DNA of 64,000 bases. Source: Crossaster papposus. Lineage: Eukaryota; Echinodermata; Asteroidea; Velatida; Solasteridae. The notes under the pieces were generated by a model. That model made no database searches and was not told where the DNA came from. It saw only the letters and a program-made list of their open reading frames with translations. Made by a program: the position numbers and the translations under genes. The DNA lies in contig JBAIAA010000101.1 in the NCBI GenBank assembly GCA_037893245.1, positions 620,001 to 684,000 of the forward strand, written 5' to 3'. Within the stretch, counting starts at the first letter, position 1, and each line of letters starts with the position of its first letter. Below are positions 1 to 13,500 of this stretch, one piece after another.

Positions 1-13
1 CAGCACCACTTAC

Positions 14-882
14 CAAGATCTTATCCAGTATGTTGACAACTGTGGTTATGTCCTTAAAGAAGGCACCAATGATATTAATAATGACAGCGATCAAGTCCTG
101 TATCTGAATATCAAAACAATAAAAACAAACATTCAAATATCCTCCACATCTTCCATACCACTTTTACCAATTTTACACACTCAACTCTGTAAAAGTCTTC
201 AAAGGTCCTCAATATTGTGTATTTCAAAATTTGAGTGTTTTAAGTTGTTTTTTTATAAGCAAAACTGTTTTTGTTTTTTGTTTTAGGGGGGGGTTGCAAC
301 AATCCACTCTTTGTGGTTTTACATTCTTTTGATACACCGCTACACGTACAAAAAAAAAGAAATATAATGTTTTCATTTTTGTTTAATTTTTGAATCAATC
401 TTTAGCATACTAGATGTTATTCTTCACCTCATTGGTCTTGTTCTTTATGAGCGGTGCCCATCTGTCCTTTGGATTCAGGTCAAGGTTCAAGACAAAGGTC
501 GACACTTTGGGGTCATTGGGCGGATATGGCACATCTGTCCTGCACTTTTTATCAGTGAACTTCAAGAAGGAAATAACATTAAAAAATTGTTTTCTCTTGA
601 TACTAACAAATCATATTAAATTGTGTCGAAAATAATTGGCAACATTTTATGACAGGGCAGTTTTCAAACCCCAGCTTCGTCAACGTCTTTGTCTACGTTC
701 ATGCAGTTTAGCAATGGTGATGAAGCCGGACTAGACAGAGCATAAAGCTGGAGTTTGGAAAACGGCCCAGGAATAAACTTTTATACCATGTATATACTCA
801 CAGGATAACTACTCCGACAGAACGAAGGAACCCAAAACGCAACTGCCAGGAGTAACACTGGGAGAAACTTTGCTACCAACAT
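14..882 (-). CDS. Acid ceramidase paralogue (N-terminal part, runs off left edge)
   Basis: This is the first part of a second acid-ceramidase-like gene, same strand as and downstream of the complete copy. Three exons are visible: exon 1 at 882..802 (signal peptide starting MLVAKFLPVLLLAV, ending SSYP), exon 2 at 559..428 (44 codons, ending KNKTNE) and exon 3 at 103..14 (30 codons, IQDLIAVIINIIGAFFKD onward). All have GT/AG borders in phase 0, with lengths identical to exons 1-3 of the complete gene (81, 132, 90 nt). The part seen corresponds to the propeptide (alpha chain) of a lysosomal N-terminal-nucleophile amidase. The catalytic cysteine exon would lie left of the window, so function and intactness cannot be judged. 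Most of exon 2 is nearly identical at DNA level to the other copy while exon 3 is strongly diverged. A functional paralogue and a decaying duplicate are both possible. Confidence 0.85.
655..770. mobile_element. MITE family K, copy in intron 1 of the ASAH1 paralogue
   Basis: Ends GGGCAGTTTTCAAACC and GGTTTGGAAAACGGCCC-like, inverted, about 115 bp. It lies about 30 bp from the exon 1 donor, the same place as the copy at 16685..16799 in the complete gene. Confidence 0.8.
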
Positions 883-1620
883 ATTTATTTTGTCCACTCC
901 GACTTCTTGAGTTCTTGAATAAGATTAAAACTGCTGCAAACTGCTTACTGGCTGGAATGACCTTCTTAGAGAAATATTGATGGCACACTTCTTACAAAGA
1001 TGAGGTCTGGATCAGGTCTGGATTAAACAATACAAATGTCCAATTGCAAACGATCTATCTACAGATGGTTGGTTTGATGGGCAAATAAAAGAAAAATTTA
1101 AATTATAAAACAACATAAATTAATTAATTAATAAAAAGGATGAATTGTCATTTTGCCAAAGGAAATAGGTGATTAAAATGTGCATTATAAATGTAACGTA
1201 CTAAAACATTGTTAAGACTTTTTTCATCATATCGATAGTCCAGTGAATTGTAAGAAACATTTCCAATTTTGTTAGACAAAAAATACACTTGACTCTCCAT
1301 AGACTTTGTACACAACCAAAGAGGCGGCATCAGGTACAAATTCTTTCCAAAACATATAGGCCTATGCATCAATCTGGCCAAAGACGAAGAGTTTTGAACC
1401 TCTCAAACCGACAAGAATTAATCTGTTAACAAAATGAGTTTTTAAGTTGGTCTGATACAACAGGAATATTTACACTTTGAAGCACTTGGAGTTATGGAAC
1501 TTTCTATGGTGGTTAAGTTGTTTTGCAAAAGGCGAGAATTTACCCCAACAAACCTTGCACACACGCAGCTGGTTGCAGTACACCTATGATAAGTAGTACC
1601 AGCAAGGCGCTCTGCCGCTG
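883..1620. other. Upstream region of the ASAH1 paralogue
   Basis: Presumed 5' flank of the truncated paralogue. I see no exon-like sequence and no clear promoter motif. Confidence 0.4.
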
Positions 1621-1861
1621 GGGCCAATTTCACGGAGCTGCTAAGCACAAAAATTTGCTTAGCACTAAAAAGTCGTGCTCATTAAAAACAAGTTATCAGC
1701 CAAAATTCTACGTGTTTTTCATGCTAAGCAAAAAAACAGCTAATTATCAATCAAAAACAATAAAGATCACATAAACATTTGGCCTGTAACCTTGTTTTTA
1801 CCAAGGACAAATTGTCATGCTTAGCAAATTTTTGTGCTTAGCAGCTCCGTGAAATTGGCCC
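1621..1861. mobile_element. MITE family C, copy 1
   Basis: About 240 bp with termini GGGCCAATTTCACGGAGCTG and the inverse GCTCCGTGAAATTGGCCC. It contains inverted TTAGCA/TGCTAA motifs. About 740 bp upstream of the paralogue start. Confidence 0.87.
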
Positions 1862-3649
1862 GGTCTTTGGTACATACAGAGTATAGAGTTCGTTCGTTTT
1901 AGACCTTCTTACCGTTGTACGCAAACCTAGCCAATCAGCACTTGCGAGTGTTCATTAATAGATTAACGGTGCTTGCGTCCCATCCAATGAACTATCGGGA
2001 TTGTACATTATTAGCTTATTGTTATTCATAATATAATATATACATGATTATTCTACCCTTCTCCCGCTGGTGACTGATGACACTGACAGATGTGTACAAC
2101 GGCGTTTGATGTGACTCCCCCGCTTCTATATTGCTACAAAAAGTACACGGTAAAAAGCTTCCCGGGCCGGCCGATACGAGTGTACAGTTAAGGCCTGCAA
2201 CCCTCCAAAGTTTAAACAATTATTAGTTAATGGGTCTCCAAGGTCAAATCAGTAGGCTATATCCACTCTATTCACAAGCAGCGCACCCAATAATGTGCCT
2301 CAGTCTTCCGGTTGGTTCATAACTTGGAAGAAGAAGAAAGAGGCCTACATGGCGGGAATTTTAATGGTACGTTGTATTTTCAACGTGCTGGTTGTCAGGA
2401 TAAAACCATTTCAAATGCAGGGAACACGAACGCCTGCTAGTCCCTTGGGTCGTATGAATAAAAACTAGCAAATGCTATTTACTAAGTATTTACTTCGAAG
2501 TAAAAGCATCAAGGAAAAGCAAATGCTTCAATTCGTATGAATTCGTGCGACCACGCTGACGGGGGTGTTTGAATGAAATCGGAACCTCAAGTTGCTGCTT
2601 CGCAGTCATGATGCCTTTTTCTGTCTCAGGAATATTGCAAGAATTTATCGACCATCTACGTCTCATTTCCTTCCCCAAATTCAGTACAACTGTTTGTATC
2701 TTAATCCTAGACACTCTATCTTCCATGTTCATACATTTTCCTGCTTAACCACATATACGAAAGCTCCTATTTTATATATTAGTATTTGCTTCTTCTTTTT
2801 CAAGGTAGCCCCGAACCAACCTTTAAAAATGTTCAGACAATTTACAATATATTTCTGCATATTAAACCATAATGTTATATTTTCCGTATTATGTTTTACA
2901 ATAGAGTTGGGTTTGAGCCAACAAATAGTTTTTGACCGAAAGAAATCCGGTTAGACACAAGAAAACTACATTTAAAAATTGTTTTATTTTAAATGTAGAT
3001 TGGGGTAATTTTGGCCACCACACTTTTATGTAAAAATATCGATTTGATCCCTTAAACACCCCAGAATTTCCTTAAAAGATGCTAAAATTGACGATTGACC
3101 TCTATGAACATAATGAGTTGAATAAGTTTCCAGAAGCGTATTGTAAGTTTTATACTCATTGAAAGAAATTCAGGGTTGGGGCAACTTTAGTCAGATAGTT
3201 TGGGGAAAAACATTTATAAAATATCACACAAAATCCAGTTTGATGTTATTTTTCTTGAGCTTTAAATTCACCAAGTTGCTTACTGGCACAGTTATCATAT
3301 TAAAACCTTATAGAAACTCATATGAACAATGATATTATTGTGATATTTAGTCCAGCAAAGAACAACTGGGGAAAATTGTGTGTCCATAAATTGGGCGAAA
3401 AAGTAGTTAAAGGGTTGTCTAAAATGGTATACTTGAACAAGTTCAAGGAAATCCAGATAGGGCGCCTTCCGCGTATCCGGCGCGCAATTTAAGTGGGTGA
3501 GGCAACGTGCGTGATTGTGTTCGCTCGTTCGATCACATTCTGACCGAGATTCGCTGGGCCAACGAACCAGGGGCCATGCAATTACATTAAAAACATGTAA
3601 GCGCTAACATTCGCTTTGAAAGTTGTGCATCATTTCGGTTAGCGTTTGA
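1862..3649. other. Intergenic, nothing recognised
   Basis: AT-rich sequence between the two ceramidase genes. The longest open frame (120 codons at 2592..2954) is compositionally ordinary and matches no family I know. Confidence 0.5.
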
Positions 3650-3910
3650 AAAAGCTCTAAAAACAGAATTGTGCTTGACAACCGCCTGACAAAGTTTTAG
3701 CTCCGTGAATGCTGCATGTTCTGGAACAAAATATTAAAAGATTTCCATTTTGAACTCTATACTCATGGACATTTTTAAAAATGCGTTTCTGTGACGCATT
3801 TAATATTTTCTTTAAAATGACAGCATGTAACAGAAGTAATTAATTTTACAGGGAGTTTAATAGAGTCACAAGCTTTTAAATAATAATTTATATAGTTAGC
3901 TATTACTTTT
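3650..3910. repeat. Dispersed repeat Q, copy 1
   Basis: Shares GTGAATGCTG, AAATGCGTTTCTGTGACGCA and TAGTTAGCTAT blocks in order with 46200..46475. The AAATGCGT...ACGCATTT part is palindromic. Confidence 0.6.
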
Positions 3911-3949
3911 TGTAACTAAATAAAAATAAACCACGACACTGTGGCAATT

Positions 3950-4040
3950 TGGCCGGCAACACATAGGGCAAGACAAGTACAGCTCACGGTAGGCCGCGGT
4001 CCGGTATTCCGGAGTTCGCAGGTTCAAGTCATGTGAAACA
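3950..4040 (+). repeat. Degenerate tRNA-like SINE fragment
   Basis: CATAGGGCAAGACAAGTA, GGTCCGGTATTCCGGAG and CGCAGGTTCAAGTC resemble the tRNA-like part of the repeats at 29220 and 45290 with decayed A box. Confidence 0.5.
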
Positions 4041-4378
4041 TTGCTTACGGCGCTCGATCTATCAATGTCAAGGCCGGTGTCGATGTCATATGAAAATTAG
4101 ACTCCTTTGAAAATGATAGGACCCAGTTTATATTGTTGATTAAACCCTCTCTCATGACAGGTCACGCTCCTAAAGTTTGTTTGACTATACGTGGATGTGT
4201 AAACTTGTAGTTCTGCAGGTATTGATATTGGCAGAGCATCATGAACTAACAACTTTTTCTGGGTGGCCGACCATTTCTGAGACTCTTGGCTCTTTTTTGG
4301 CCACAACCGGTAGAATAATTGACCAATCACAAATGCAAGATTTTAGGGTACGACAAACAATCTTAACTTCACAGTTTG

Positions 4379-4768
4379 AAGGGATCGTATACGTTTGGTA
4401 ATTGGAACCCACTGTTTGTTTCAATCCTATATAGTTATAGATATATACCATAAAACTAACCTGTAAAAATTTCATTTCAAAAGGTGGTAGCAATTTTGAG
4501 ATATTGCCAAAAATCTGGAGCGGTTATGTCCACGCAGCAAGAACAATCTGCATTGGAATACACAATCTGAGAAACGTCACTGCAGTCACGCTTCTCAGAT
4601 TCAAATTTTTGGGGATAAAAAGTGATATCTTTTTTCATAACCGCAGTACTTCGAAGTGAAAAGTTTCTGAAAATGCATGATACTATCCAAAGCTGCTGTA
4701 CTTCTTACCAAGTATAGTTTTTATTGCCATTAATTTTTGGAATAATTACCAAACGTATACGATCCCTT
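4379..4768. mobile_element. Inverted-repeat element with AAGGGATCGTATACG ends
   Basis: About 390 bp between the two ceramidase genes. The left end AAGGGATCGTATACGTTTGG is matched by the right end CCAAACGTATACGATCCCTT. Single copy here. Confidence 0.82.
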
Positions 4769-4771
4769 TAA

Positions 4772-5675
4772 TAGTTTATATCGTCGGAGGAATACAAATG
4801 TATTCCTTCATGGTTTAACCCCGGGAGTTTACCCATACCGCACACTGACTTTTGTTGATTCAACTTTGTTTTCATTTGTACGCCCCAATTCCATTAAAAC
4901 CCCAGCCCTGTAGTAGTGGTGTTGTCCCGTTTGTAAATCTTTAATAAAGGAAAATGTATTTTTTGACATTTCTTACATGTAAATGTAATTACAATGTTAT
5001 ATTTGGGCACGTGTCCAGCTAGGAAGATGCTATGGCGTGTGTGGCCTAGTGAATCGATCTGTCAATCGACAATCAACCAACTTAATTGTTTCGCTTCAAC
5101 AAAATCAGAGGGAACCTTTCTCCGTAAAGCAAACGTTGGTCATTCTTCTTTACTGTGATAAATTATTCACAGAAATAAATAATACTACAAAGCAGCTAGA
5201 CACATTCTGATGTTGTGCAATAATTTATTGTAAAATCATAAACAAAATAGCATCACTGACATTATTGTACAATTTTGTAAAATTTCAAACGATAGATATT
5301 TCATGCTGTATTTAAATCTAAAGTATGAAAATGAAAAAAAATCTAATATTGCAAAATTTATCACAAACAAATGTTCAGAGTTTTATAAAAACAAATTAGA
5401 GTAAAATTAAGGTCACTGGATCAGAAATAACTTTTCTGAAAATTTACATTAAGATTCATTATAAATCTACATATACATGTAGAACTGTTATTGCATGGAA
5501 GCACAGATCAGCAATATCTTGCGATGTCACAGGTCAAAAAAGTTCATAACTTTATTTCATGTGAAGAGAACTTATATATTTTTAATTCACTTCCATTATC
5601 ATAATTTGTCATGCCTGTTGGTTGCTGGCAGGCACAAATGATGTACGCTGAAATTAAGACTAGTATTGGAATGCT
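4772..5675. other. Intergenic AT-rich stretch, nothing recognised
   Basis: Very AT-rich with many short A/T runs; no coding or inverted-repeat signal seen before the family A array. Confidence 0.5.
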
Positions 5676-7312
5676 TTCTGAAGTAAAACAAAACTATAAT
5701 CAATTTACATCTCAATAAAAAAAATCTTAAATTAATTTTTCCCTGCAGAAATTCTTAAATTAATTTTACAAAATGTATCCCTGCAGTTTCTCTTATACAC
5801 TTTCAGATATCAAAAATATTTACTACCGAATTATTAAGAAATATCTTACTCATTTGAAAATAAATAATGATTCTAGGCATCCAGAAAAATGATTGCGCTA
5901 GATATCCTGTAATTATTCCAAAAATTAATTTTATAAAGATAAATTCTGAATTTTGAAAAAATTCTGAAGTAAAACAAAACTATAGTCAAATTAAAGCTCA
6001 ATAAGAAATTCTTAAATTAATTTTACAAAATTTATCCCTGCAGAAATTCTTAAATTAATTTTACACAATTTATCTCTGCAGTTTCTCTTAAAGGATACAC
6101 TTGCAGATATCGAAAATATTTACTACCGAATTATTAAGAAATTTCTTACTCATTTAAAAATAAATAATGATTCTAGGCATCCAGAAAAATGATTGCGCTA
6201 GATATCCTGTAAATATTCCAAAAAAAATGAATTTTATAAAGATAAATTCTGAATTTTGAAAGAATTCTGAAGTAAAACAAAACTAGTCAATTTAAATCTC
6301 AATAAGAAATTCTTAAATTAATTTTACAAAATTTATCCCTGCAGAAATTCTTAAATTAATTTTACAAAATTTATCCCTGCAGTTTCTCTTAAAGGGTACA
6401 CTTGCAGATATCGAAAACATTATTACCAAATTATTAAGAAATATCTTACTTATTTGAAAGTAAATAATGATTCTAGGCATCCAGAAAAATGATTGCGCTA
6501 GATATCCTGTATTTATTCCGAAAAATGAATTTTATAAAGATAAATTCTGAATTTTGAAAGAATTCTGAAGTAAAACAAAACTATAGTAAATTTAAATCTC
6601 AATAAGAAATTCTTAAATTAATTTTACAAAATTATCCCTGCAGAAATTCTTAAATTAATTTTACAAAATTTATCCCTGCAGTTTCTCTTAAAGAATACAC
6701 TTGCAGATATCGAAAATATTTACTACCGAATTATTAAGAAATATCTTACTTATTTGAAAGTAAATAATGATTCTAGGCATCCAGCAAAATGATTGCTCTA
6801 GATATCCTGTAATTATTCCCAAAAATTGAATTTTATAAAGATAAATTCTTATGTTATCTTTGTTTTTTCGCGATTGCCGGATGGCGATCGCGAAAAAACA
6901 AATATAACATAACTGCTCGACGCCGGTTGAAAACAAACACTGTTTTTCATGCTTTTTTCAGCATCCATGATTGTAAAACTTCGGACAGGTCAGTTAAACG
7001 ATATTTACTATAAAATACAGCCCCCCCAAATATACCCATTCATAATAATTCAATCAATTACCAATATACACCATTGGTATTTTCTTGAATTTTTCATGAA
7101 TGTGTGGATTGGGGGGTAGTATTTTATAGTAAATGTCGTTTAACTGACCTGTCCTATTTTTCGGAACAATTAAAATGTACAGATATCTATTTCATCATTT
7201 AGCTGGATGCTAGAAAGATTATTTACTTTCAAATAAATAAGAAAGATATTTCTTAATAATCCGGTAGTAAAAAATTTCAATATCTGCAAATGATGTATCC
7301 TACCTTTAAATT
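5676..7312. mobile_element. Tandemly amplified MITE family A (about 300-bp period) with terminal element
   Basis: Four units starting near 5676, 5962, 6265 and 6563 (periods 286, 303, 298) each contain TTCTGAAGTAAAACAAAACT, a doubled AAATTCTTAAATTAATTTTA and the left half of the TTAAAGGTAGG MITE. The last unit runs into a central palindrome (about 6855..6905, TTTTTTCGCGAT / ATCGCGAAAAAA) and then the MITE right half. A reversed left half ends at TACCTTTAA, 7312. It lies downstream of the complete ASAH1 gene. Confidence 0.85.
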
Positions 7313-7364
7313 GTTCTCTTAAAAAAATAATTGTGCAAGTTTAATTTGAACTAGAAATGTCATA

Positions 7365-7442
7365 CTGGCTGGATTCGAACCCACAACCTGCAGAATTACC
7401 TGCAGAACACAAATTCAATGCTTTAGACCACTAGATTATGGT
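7365..7442 (-). repeat. tRNA-like SINE fragment (reverse strand)
   Basis: GGATTCGAACCCACAACCTG followed by TTAGACCACTAGATTATGGT is an inverted tRNA-like B box and D arm. Similar tRNA-like pieces lie at 11085..11152 (plus), 13078..13142 (minus) and 32460..32530 (minus). Confidence 0.5.
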
Positions 7443-7507
7443 ACTTTTACACTTTAAATGTAATTGGTGTAATATTTTCCGGTAGATCTGTTCTGATTTT
7501 CAACTGT

Positions 7508-10500
7508 TTACCATGGGTAGCAGGGCTGGGGGCATTCACGGATAAAGGTCTCCAGATAACCAGTATCCACTTGCATCATTGACGTATAAGCCGTTAACTA
7601 TGGAGACAGGAGATTGAAATATATTGTTGATGTCATCCTTGATTTATTAAAACAATCAATGGGTTGCTAGCTTTTATGAAGCCGCGATTTGAAGGTTTGC
7701 ATGGCGAAAAGGCAATAAGATGAGTCATTTGCGGTAACACCACTTTTTAGTGAGACGTGTGGTTTTGAAAAGAACCGGTTGTTTTCAGAACCACACATCT
7801 CACTAAAGGGTATTACCGTGGTGTTACTGCAAACTACTTATCTTATTTTTTGAAGACATTTAAAAAACTTCCTCATTGCCATGTCACAATGCTCATAATT
7901 CTCTTGTTTTACTGTAAGCACTATGTTCTGAATAGCGGAATATGAAAACACCAACCAATGTTCTCAATAATAAGACATTCCTAACTTTTCTGAAACACCA
8001 GATCAAGTGTAGCATTTCAATGTACAGCGCTTAACAGTTTCTTATTAATTCAATTCTTTACACTTTTCTTAAACAGTTCGCGCCATGTGACATATATAAA
8101 CGCAAAATTTTTCCCAGATTCAAACCGGATGACGAATAAACACGCCACGAGCAAGGTCGGAAATGTCTGTCAGCAGCGAGCAAGGTCGGAAATGTCTGTC
8201 GGCAGCGAGCAAGGCCGGAAATGCGTGGGTGTGCTTCCCGGTACTATTGGCCGGAACCCGCCTCGGATCAAGTTTTGTTAAAAATAATCCCGCCCGTCAG
8301 CTTGGTGATGTTAAAATAATTCCGGCGCAAACTGGTTAAACATAAAACACAAAGAGGAAATATGGTTTGCTCACCAGGTTGAGGTTTGGCTTAGTAGACA
8401 GAACATTGTAAATCGGCCCAAGACCAACAGCCTGAAAAGACAAAAACAGGGCATTAAATAGTTTATGTTGTAGACAAAATAATCTATTCCTGTCAGACTC
8501 CTGTAGATTTGAAGCTCCAGTAAGCAACAAGTGACCTTGAGCAACACACTTTTCTACAATTGTCTCTCTCAGCCACAGAGTTAAAATGGGTTCACAATCG
8601 CAGTTGTTTTAACAAAATTAGTGGTAAATTGTATATTGAACTTCCGGGTAAATGAACTTCCTGGTAACTCGAGAGATCTCTCTGATAATTGCCATTTTTC
8701 CTCGACCCAAAGGACTAGCCTATCAGCAGCTGATTCACTGACTGACTGACTGACTGAAAAGAATCTTATACTGAGACTTTCAGATTCATCTCCACTGCTA
8801 CGGAATATTACTGACAGCCTTCGCGCAATAACATAATTAGTATAACAGCCCGTGTTTTGAGCACAATCTTCAGTTGGCACAGGTCGGGGGCCCTGGATGA
8901 ACTGATAATCAATTGACTGTCGTTTTGTTATATCTTGAAGCATAACTATTTTACCTACGACGAGCCGTAAATTGTACATATTATCCAGTTTGAATTATTT
9001 TGTGAATAAATTGCCTAGAACTTGAGACAACAGAATCTTTGTGCCTCCACATCCATTCCCTGTTTTCTTTTACAAATATTCTCATATAACTGACTACCTC
9101 GGTTACAAATGGCATCAATGTCATTATTGAACAGATGATCTTTTTCTATTCGTGGCCATTAATGCGAGCAAACTTTCAACATTTGGTTTTGACAAAAATA
9201 CCTTTTGAGTGGTGTTGGTCATGCACTTCACCGCCGGTGTGCGTCGGTCGTCAAAGAAAGGTGGCTTACTCACTGGATCATAGTTGGTCTCGACCAAGAA
9301 CCATTTGCCTTTCTTTAGATCCAGCCTAAAATACAAAATAAGGGTAAAAGTACCAATCAAGCCACCATCGAAAGGTGGGGAGAGGCTAGACTTCATCTGA
9401 CATTGGGTACGCTCTACCCCCTTTCACCCAACCCCCTTCTACTTTTCCTGAGACGCTTTTACCGACCGCGCTGTTCGCACTGGACTTATCGTCTAGGGAA
9501 AAGTTACCCGGGCAGCAGTTGGCCGGTAAAGGTAGCCACTGGACTCGGGAAAAGTAACCGAGAGGAAAACGTCCTAGGCTGTCCGCACTGGACTTAAAAT
9601 GGGAAAAGTACCCATTGTCTCGGTAAGTTTTATAAAAAAAAGTCCAGTGCGAACAGGGCTTTACTCTAACTCCCCTCTACCCTACCCTCACCCTTTCACC
9701 CTATCATCCCTTTCACCCTACTCTTCCCTTCCCTCTGCCCCCTCCTCTTCTTCCCATCTTTTGCCTTTTACTAGCCTCTGCATAAAGGCTTGGCAGGGAA
9801 AGCGAGTTAAGTTTTTGACTATCTGCGACTATATTCAGATACCAGTGCCTCATGTCCAACACTGCAAACAAAATGTTTAGGCAATACTTACTCTTCAACA
9901 TAAGCCGGTTTCTTTCTGTCGGTGACGATGATAGCGCCCTCGCCAGTTTTGTTGCCGCCCAGTATGATGTAACCAGGGGCCATAATCTTGGCGTTCATCA
10001 CTGTGGTTTTGGTACTTGCATAACTGGAAATGAAATTGCAATTAGTACTCTATTTGTTTAAAGTAACGCTGTTTTAAAGGTAGGATACACCATTGGTAAT
10101 TGCTTGAATTATCATGAATAGGTAGATTTTTGGGGTTGTAATTTATACTAAATCGTTTAACTGACCTGTCCGAAGTTTTACAATCATGAATGCCGATAAA
10201 AGCACTAAAAACAGCGTTTGTTTTCAAGGGGCGTCGACCTGTTATTCTTATGTCATTTGTGCCGGACGACGATCGCAAATTTTTCTTTATAAAATTATAT
10301 TTTTCTAGGTGTTTACAAGATATCTAGCGCAATAATTTTGCTGGATGCCTAGAATCATTATTTACTTTTAAATGATTAAGATATTTCTTAATAATCCGGT
10401 AATAAATATTTTCGATATCTGCAAATGGTGTATCCTACCTTTAACAACAAGGATTTGTTGATGAAGGGAAAAGCTAAATATTCAAATCCACTTACTCAGT

Positions 10501-13500
10501 AGCCCCCAGCAGTGTGTCCCTCATGAAGAACCCCATCCACTGCTGTGACCTCTGACCCAGAATCCAATCAAAAATCCCCACAAATCCACCATCGATGTTG
10601 TAGCGTTCATTCATTGTCATGGTAACTACACCCTTCAGAAAAGAAAAAGAAAACAAACTAAAAAATTTCAGATATTTGTATTAACCGGGGTTATTTTCAC
10701 ATCACCGAGCCGAGGCGTGGGATTATTTTCACATCACCGAGCCGAGGCGTGGGATTATTTTTAACGAAACTCGATCCGAGGCGGGTTCAAGCCGATGGTA
10801 CCGGGAAGCACACCCACGCATTCCCGACCTTGCTCGCTGCTGACAGACATTTCCGGCCTTGCTCGTGAGTCGTGACGTGTTTATACATCATCCGTTTTGA
10901 ATCTTGGGAAAACTTTGCGTGTATATACGTCCTCCGGCGCGAACTGGTTAAGAAATAAAATTTGCCAAATTTCACGGGTCTGCACTTATGATACAGTGTT
11001 ACAGCACTGTGTACTTGCGTTTGGCGAGGAGAAAAATAAAACTGAACTGACAGAGTGTAAAACTGGCCGTCCAACTCTGCCAAGCTTAGTGGTCGACGGG
11101 TTAGACATCTGCACTAGCAAACGAGAGGTTGTGGATTCGAGTCACACCCATGAAAGGGTATAAACAATTCTCACAAAAATTTAGTATAGAATGCTATTTA
11201 ACTACATCTGTGGAAAAAAAGCCCTGGAAAATATAAAAGAATATTGCAAATTGCTTTTTTAACCCTAACCCTAATTTACTTAGGAACCATACCCATCCTT
11301 GCAAATTCCAACACAACACGGCAAACTGTACACACAAACTGTTGGACTCTGATTCTGGAGGTATGCCTAACCCAGTGTAAAAGACAATCAGTTTGGGGTC
11401 CAGTACCCATCCTAACAGATTCCAACAAATCCTGGTTTTGGAGTTTGACTGGATGATGATTGCTAGGGATAATGAAACATGTTTTCGCCATTACCGGCTT
11501 GATTCCAGTGAGGACCCCAACGTAACCAGCAAAGTGGACGGCTTTGACAGTGGTTTTCCCGCCTTTTTGGTAGTCTACGTTCACAATGAGCGGTTTGAGC
11601 ATCTCTGTCAAATTCCATGTCTTATTCTTGAGATCCCAGCTGAAATGACCAACATATGGATTGTCATAAAGTGTTAGTTTTAGAGCTGTTCAGTGTGTCA
11701 CATTGCTCGTATACACGCAGCCCTATGGGCAAGGTAACACAATAGGACAATAGGATACATTTACCCCAGAGCGAAAATCCTTAGAAATCTATTTACCCCA
11801 GAGTGGAAACGCCATAGCGTTAAATATTACAATAGGACAAAGGAAAACAAAAGAGGGTAACAAAGGTCTTCCCACAAGTCTCCATATGCGCGGTTACATG
11901 CATGTGTGAGTATTAGTATTTCATTCGCATTGTGGACCTCCAAACAATTGACGTCCACAGAATGCGGGAAGAGGTTACGGTTTGTGGCTTTGGACAGGTC
12001 CACAGTTCGTGTTGCCCTCGATGAAAAAAAAAACTTTAGAGGAAAAACGGGTTAGGGTTATATATAGAAAAAGTAAGAGGAACAGCTGAGAGGCCCAGAA
12101 TCCAAATTTGAGGTTACATTTTTTGGGGGAGAAGCGAGGAAAATTTGTATTTAGCCAACGTTTGTTAACTACACAAAGACAAAGGAATTTCCACAGTACA
12201 TATGGAAGGTATAGCTGGGTGCATTGGCATGAGTGTTTATACCGCAAAGTACACACAAAAGTTTTTGTTCACCCTAGTATACTGGCCGTGCCTTTAAAAT
12301 TTCCACTAAACTTTTGTGACCCACATAGGTGTGCGATACAAAACCAAACAGTGAAATTATACCGGCACAAAATGAGTTGTATAAAGCATTTTTTCACTTC
12401 TTCATATTTCCTGTGTACATCGTTTTGATACATGATATTTTATTAGAAGTTTTTAGATGTTTTGCAAGTAAAATTTGAGTATCTTGGTAAAGAAAAGTCA
12501 GCAACTTCATCACACATCATCCCACAAAAGTAATAAATAAGAACAATTAAAATACCTACTTACCCAAGAAAGAGTCCAAAATCAAGGTTTCTTGCATGGT
12601 ACAGGGTTCCTAAAAAGACCAAAGAAAATTACAAATATTGAACATAGTATGCTAACAAATAATCTATTATTGGCAGAGCTGCTACTAATTTCACGGTGGA
12701 TATGGATAAAAGGGTTGTTCACAAATAGTTTTACCCACTGCTGTTACATTGTAATGCCACACATATATGGATCTGCATTCTTAACGTTACTCCAAAAAGT
12801 CTAAATCGTTTTATGGTTTAAAAAGAGCACTATTAATGTTCTTACCATTGGGATTTTCGGCCACAATTGAGGTGCATACTGTGAACACTTCATAGAAGAT
12901 ATTGTACAGAACAATTTGGCCTAAAGAAAAGGAAATAAAACAATCTTATAAGTTGGAGTTTTGAGTACAGTAAAAGTATTTAATAAAGTAAAATAGATAA
13001 AAGTTTGCTTTACCCTTCTCCAAAGTGACTTCCTAGCAAAGACAAACTTGTAAGAAAAAACAGTCGTAGACTTGTTCAGGTGGGACTCAAACCAACGACC
13101 TCCTGCTTACTAGTGCAGATATCTGAACCACTGGACCGTTTGCTGTCTTCAGGAGGGTAGTTCAAATCTTATAGAGCAGCAGCAACCTCTTAAACTTGGT
13201 ACTCCAACCTTACCTAGAGGCACTCCAACCTTACCTAGAGGCACTCCAACCTTACCTAGAGGCAATCCAAGGCACCCCAACATTACCCAGAGGCACTACA
13301 ACCATACCTAGAGGCACTCCAAGGCACTCCAGCATTACCTAGAATCCAACCTTACCTAGAGGCACTACAACCTTACCTAGAGGCACTACAACCATACCCA
13401 GAGGCACTCCAACCTTACCCAGAGGCACTCCAACCTTACCTATAGAGACACTCCAACCTTACCTATAGAGACACTCCAACCTTACCTATAGAGACACTCC

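Noticed and set aside
2592..2954. 120-codon open frame between the ceramidase genes.
   Set aside because: Phe/Ile-rich translation of AT-rich DNA; no domain and no splice-compatible neighbours.
8581..8979. 132-codon reverse-strand open frame.
   Set aside because: It lies in ASAH1 intron 10, includes an ACTG simple repeat translated as SVSQSV-like sequence, and resembles no known family.
9661..9760. C/T-rich tract as a regulatory element or exon.
   Set aside because: Simple polypyrimidine sequence on the strand opposite to the gene, inside ASAH1 intron 9, with no other signal.
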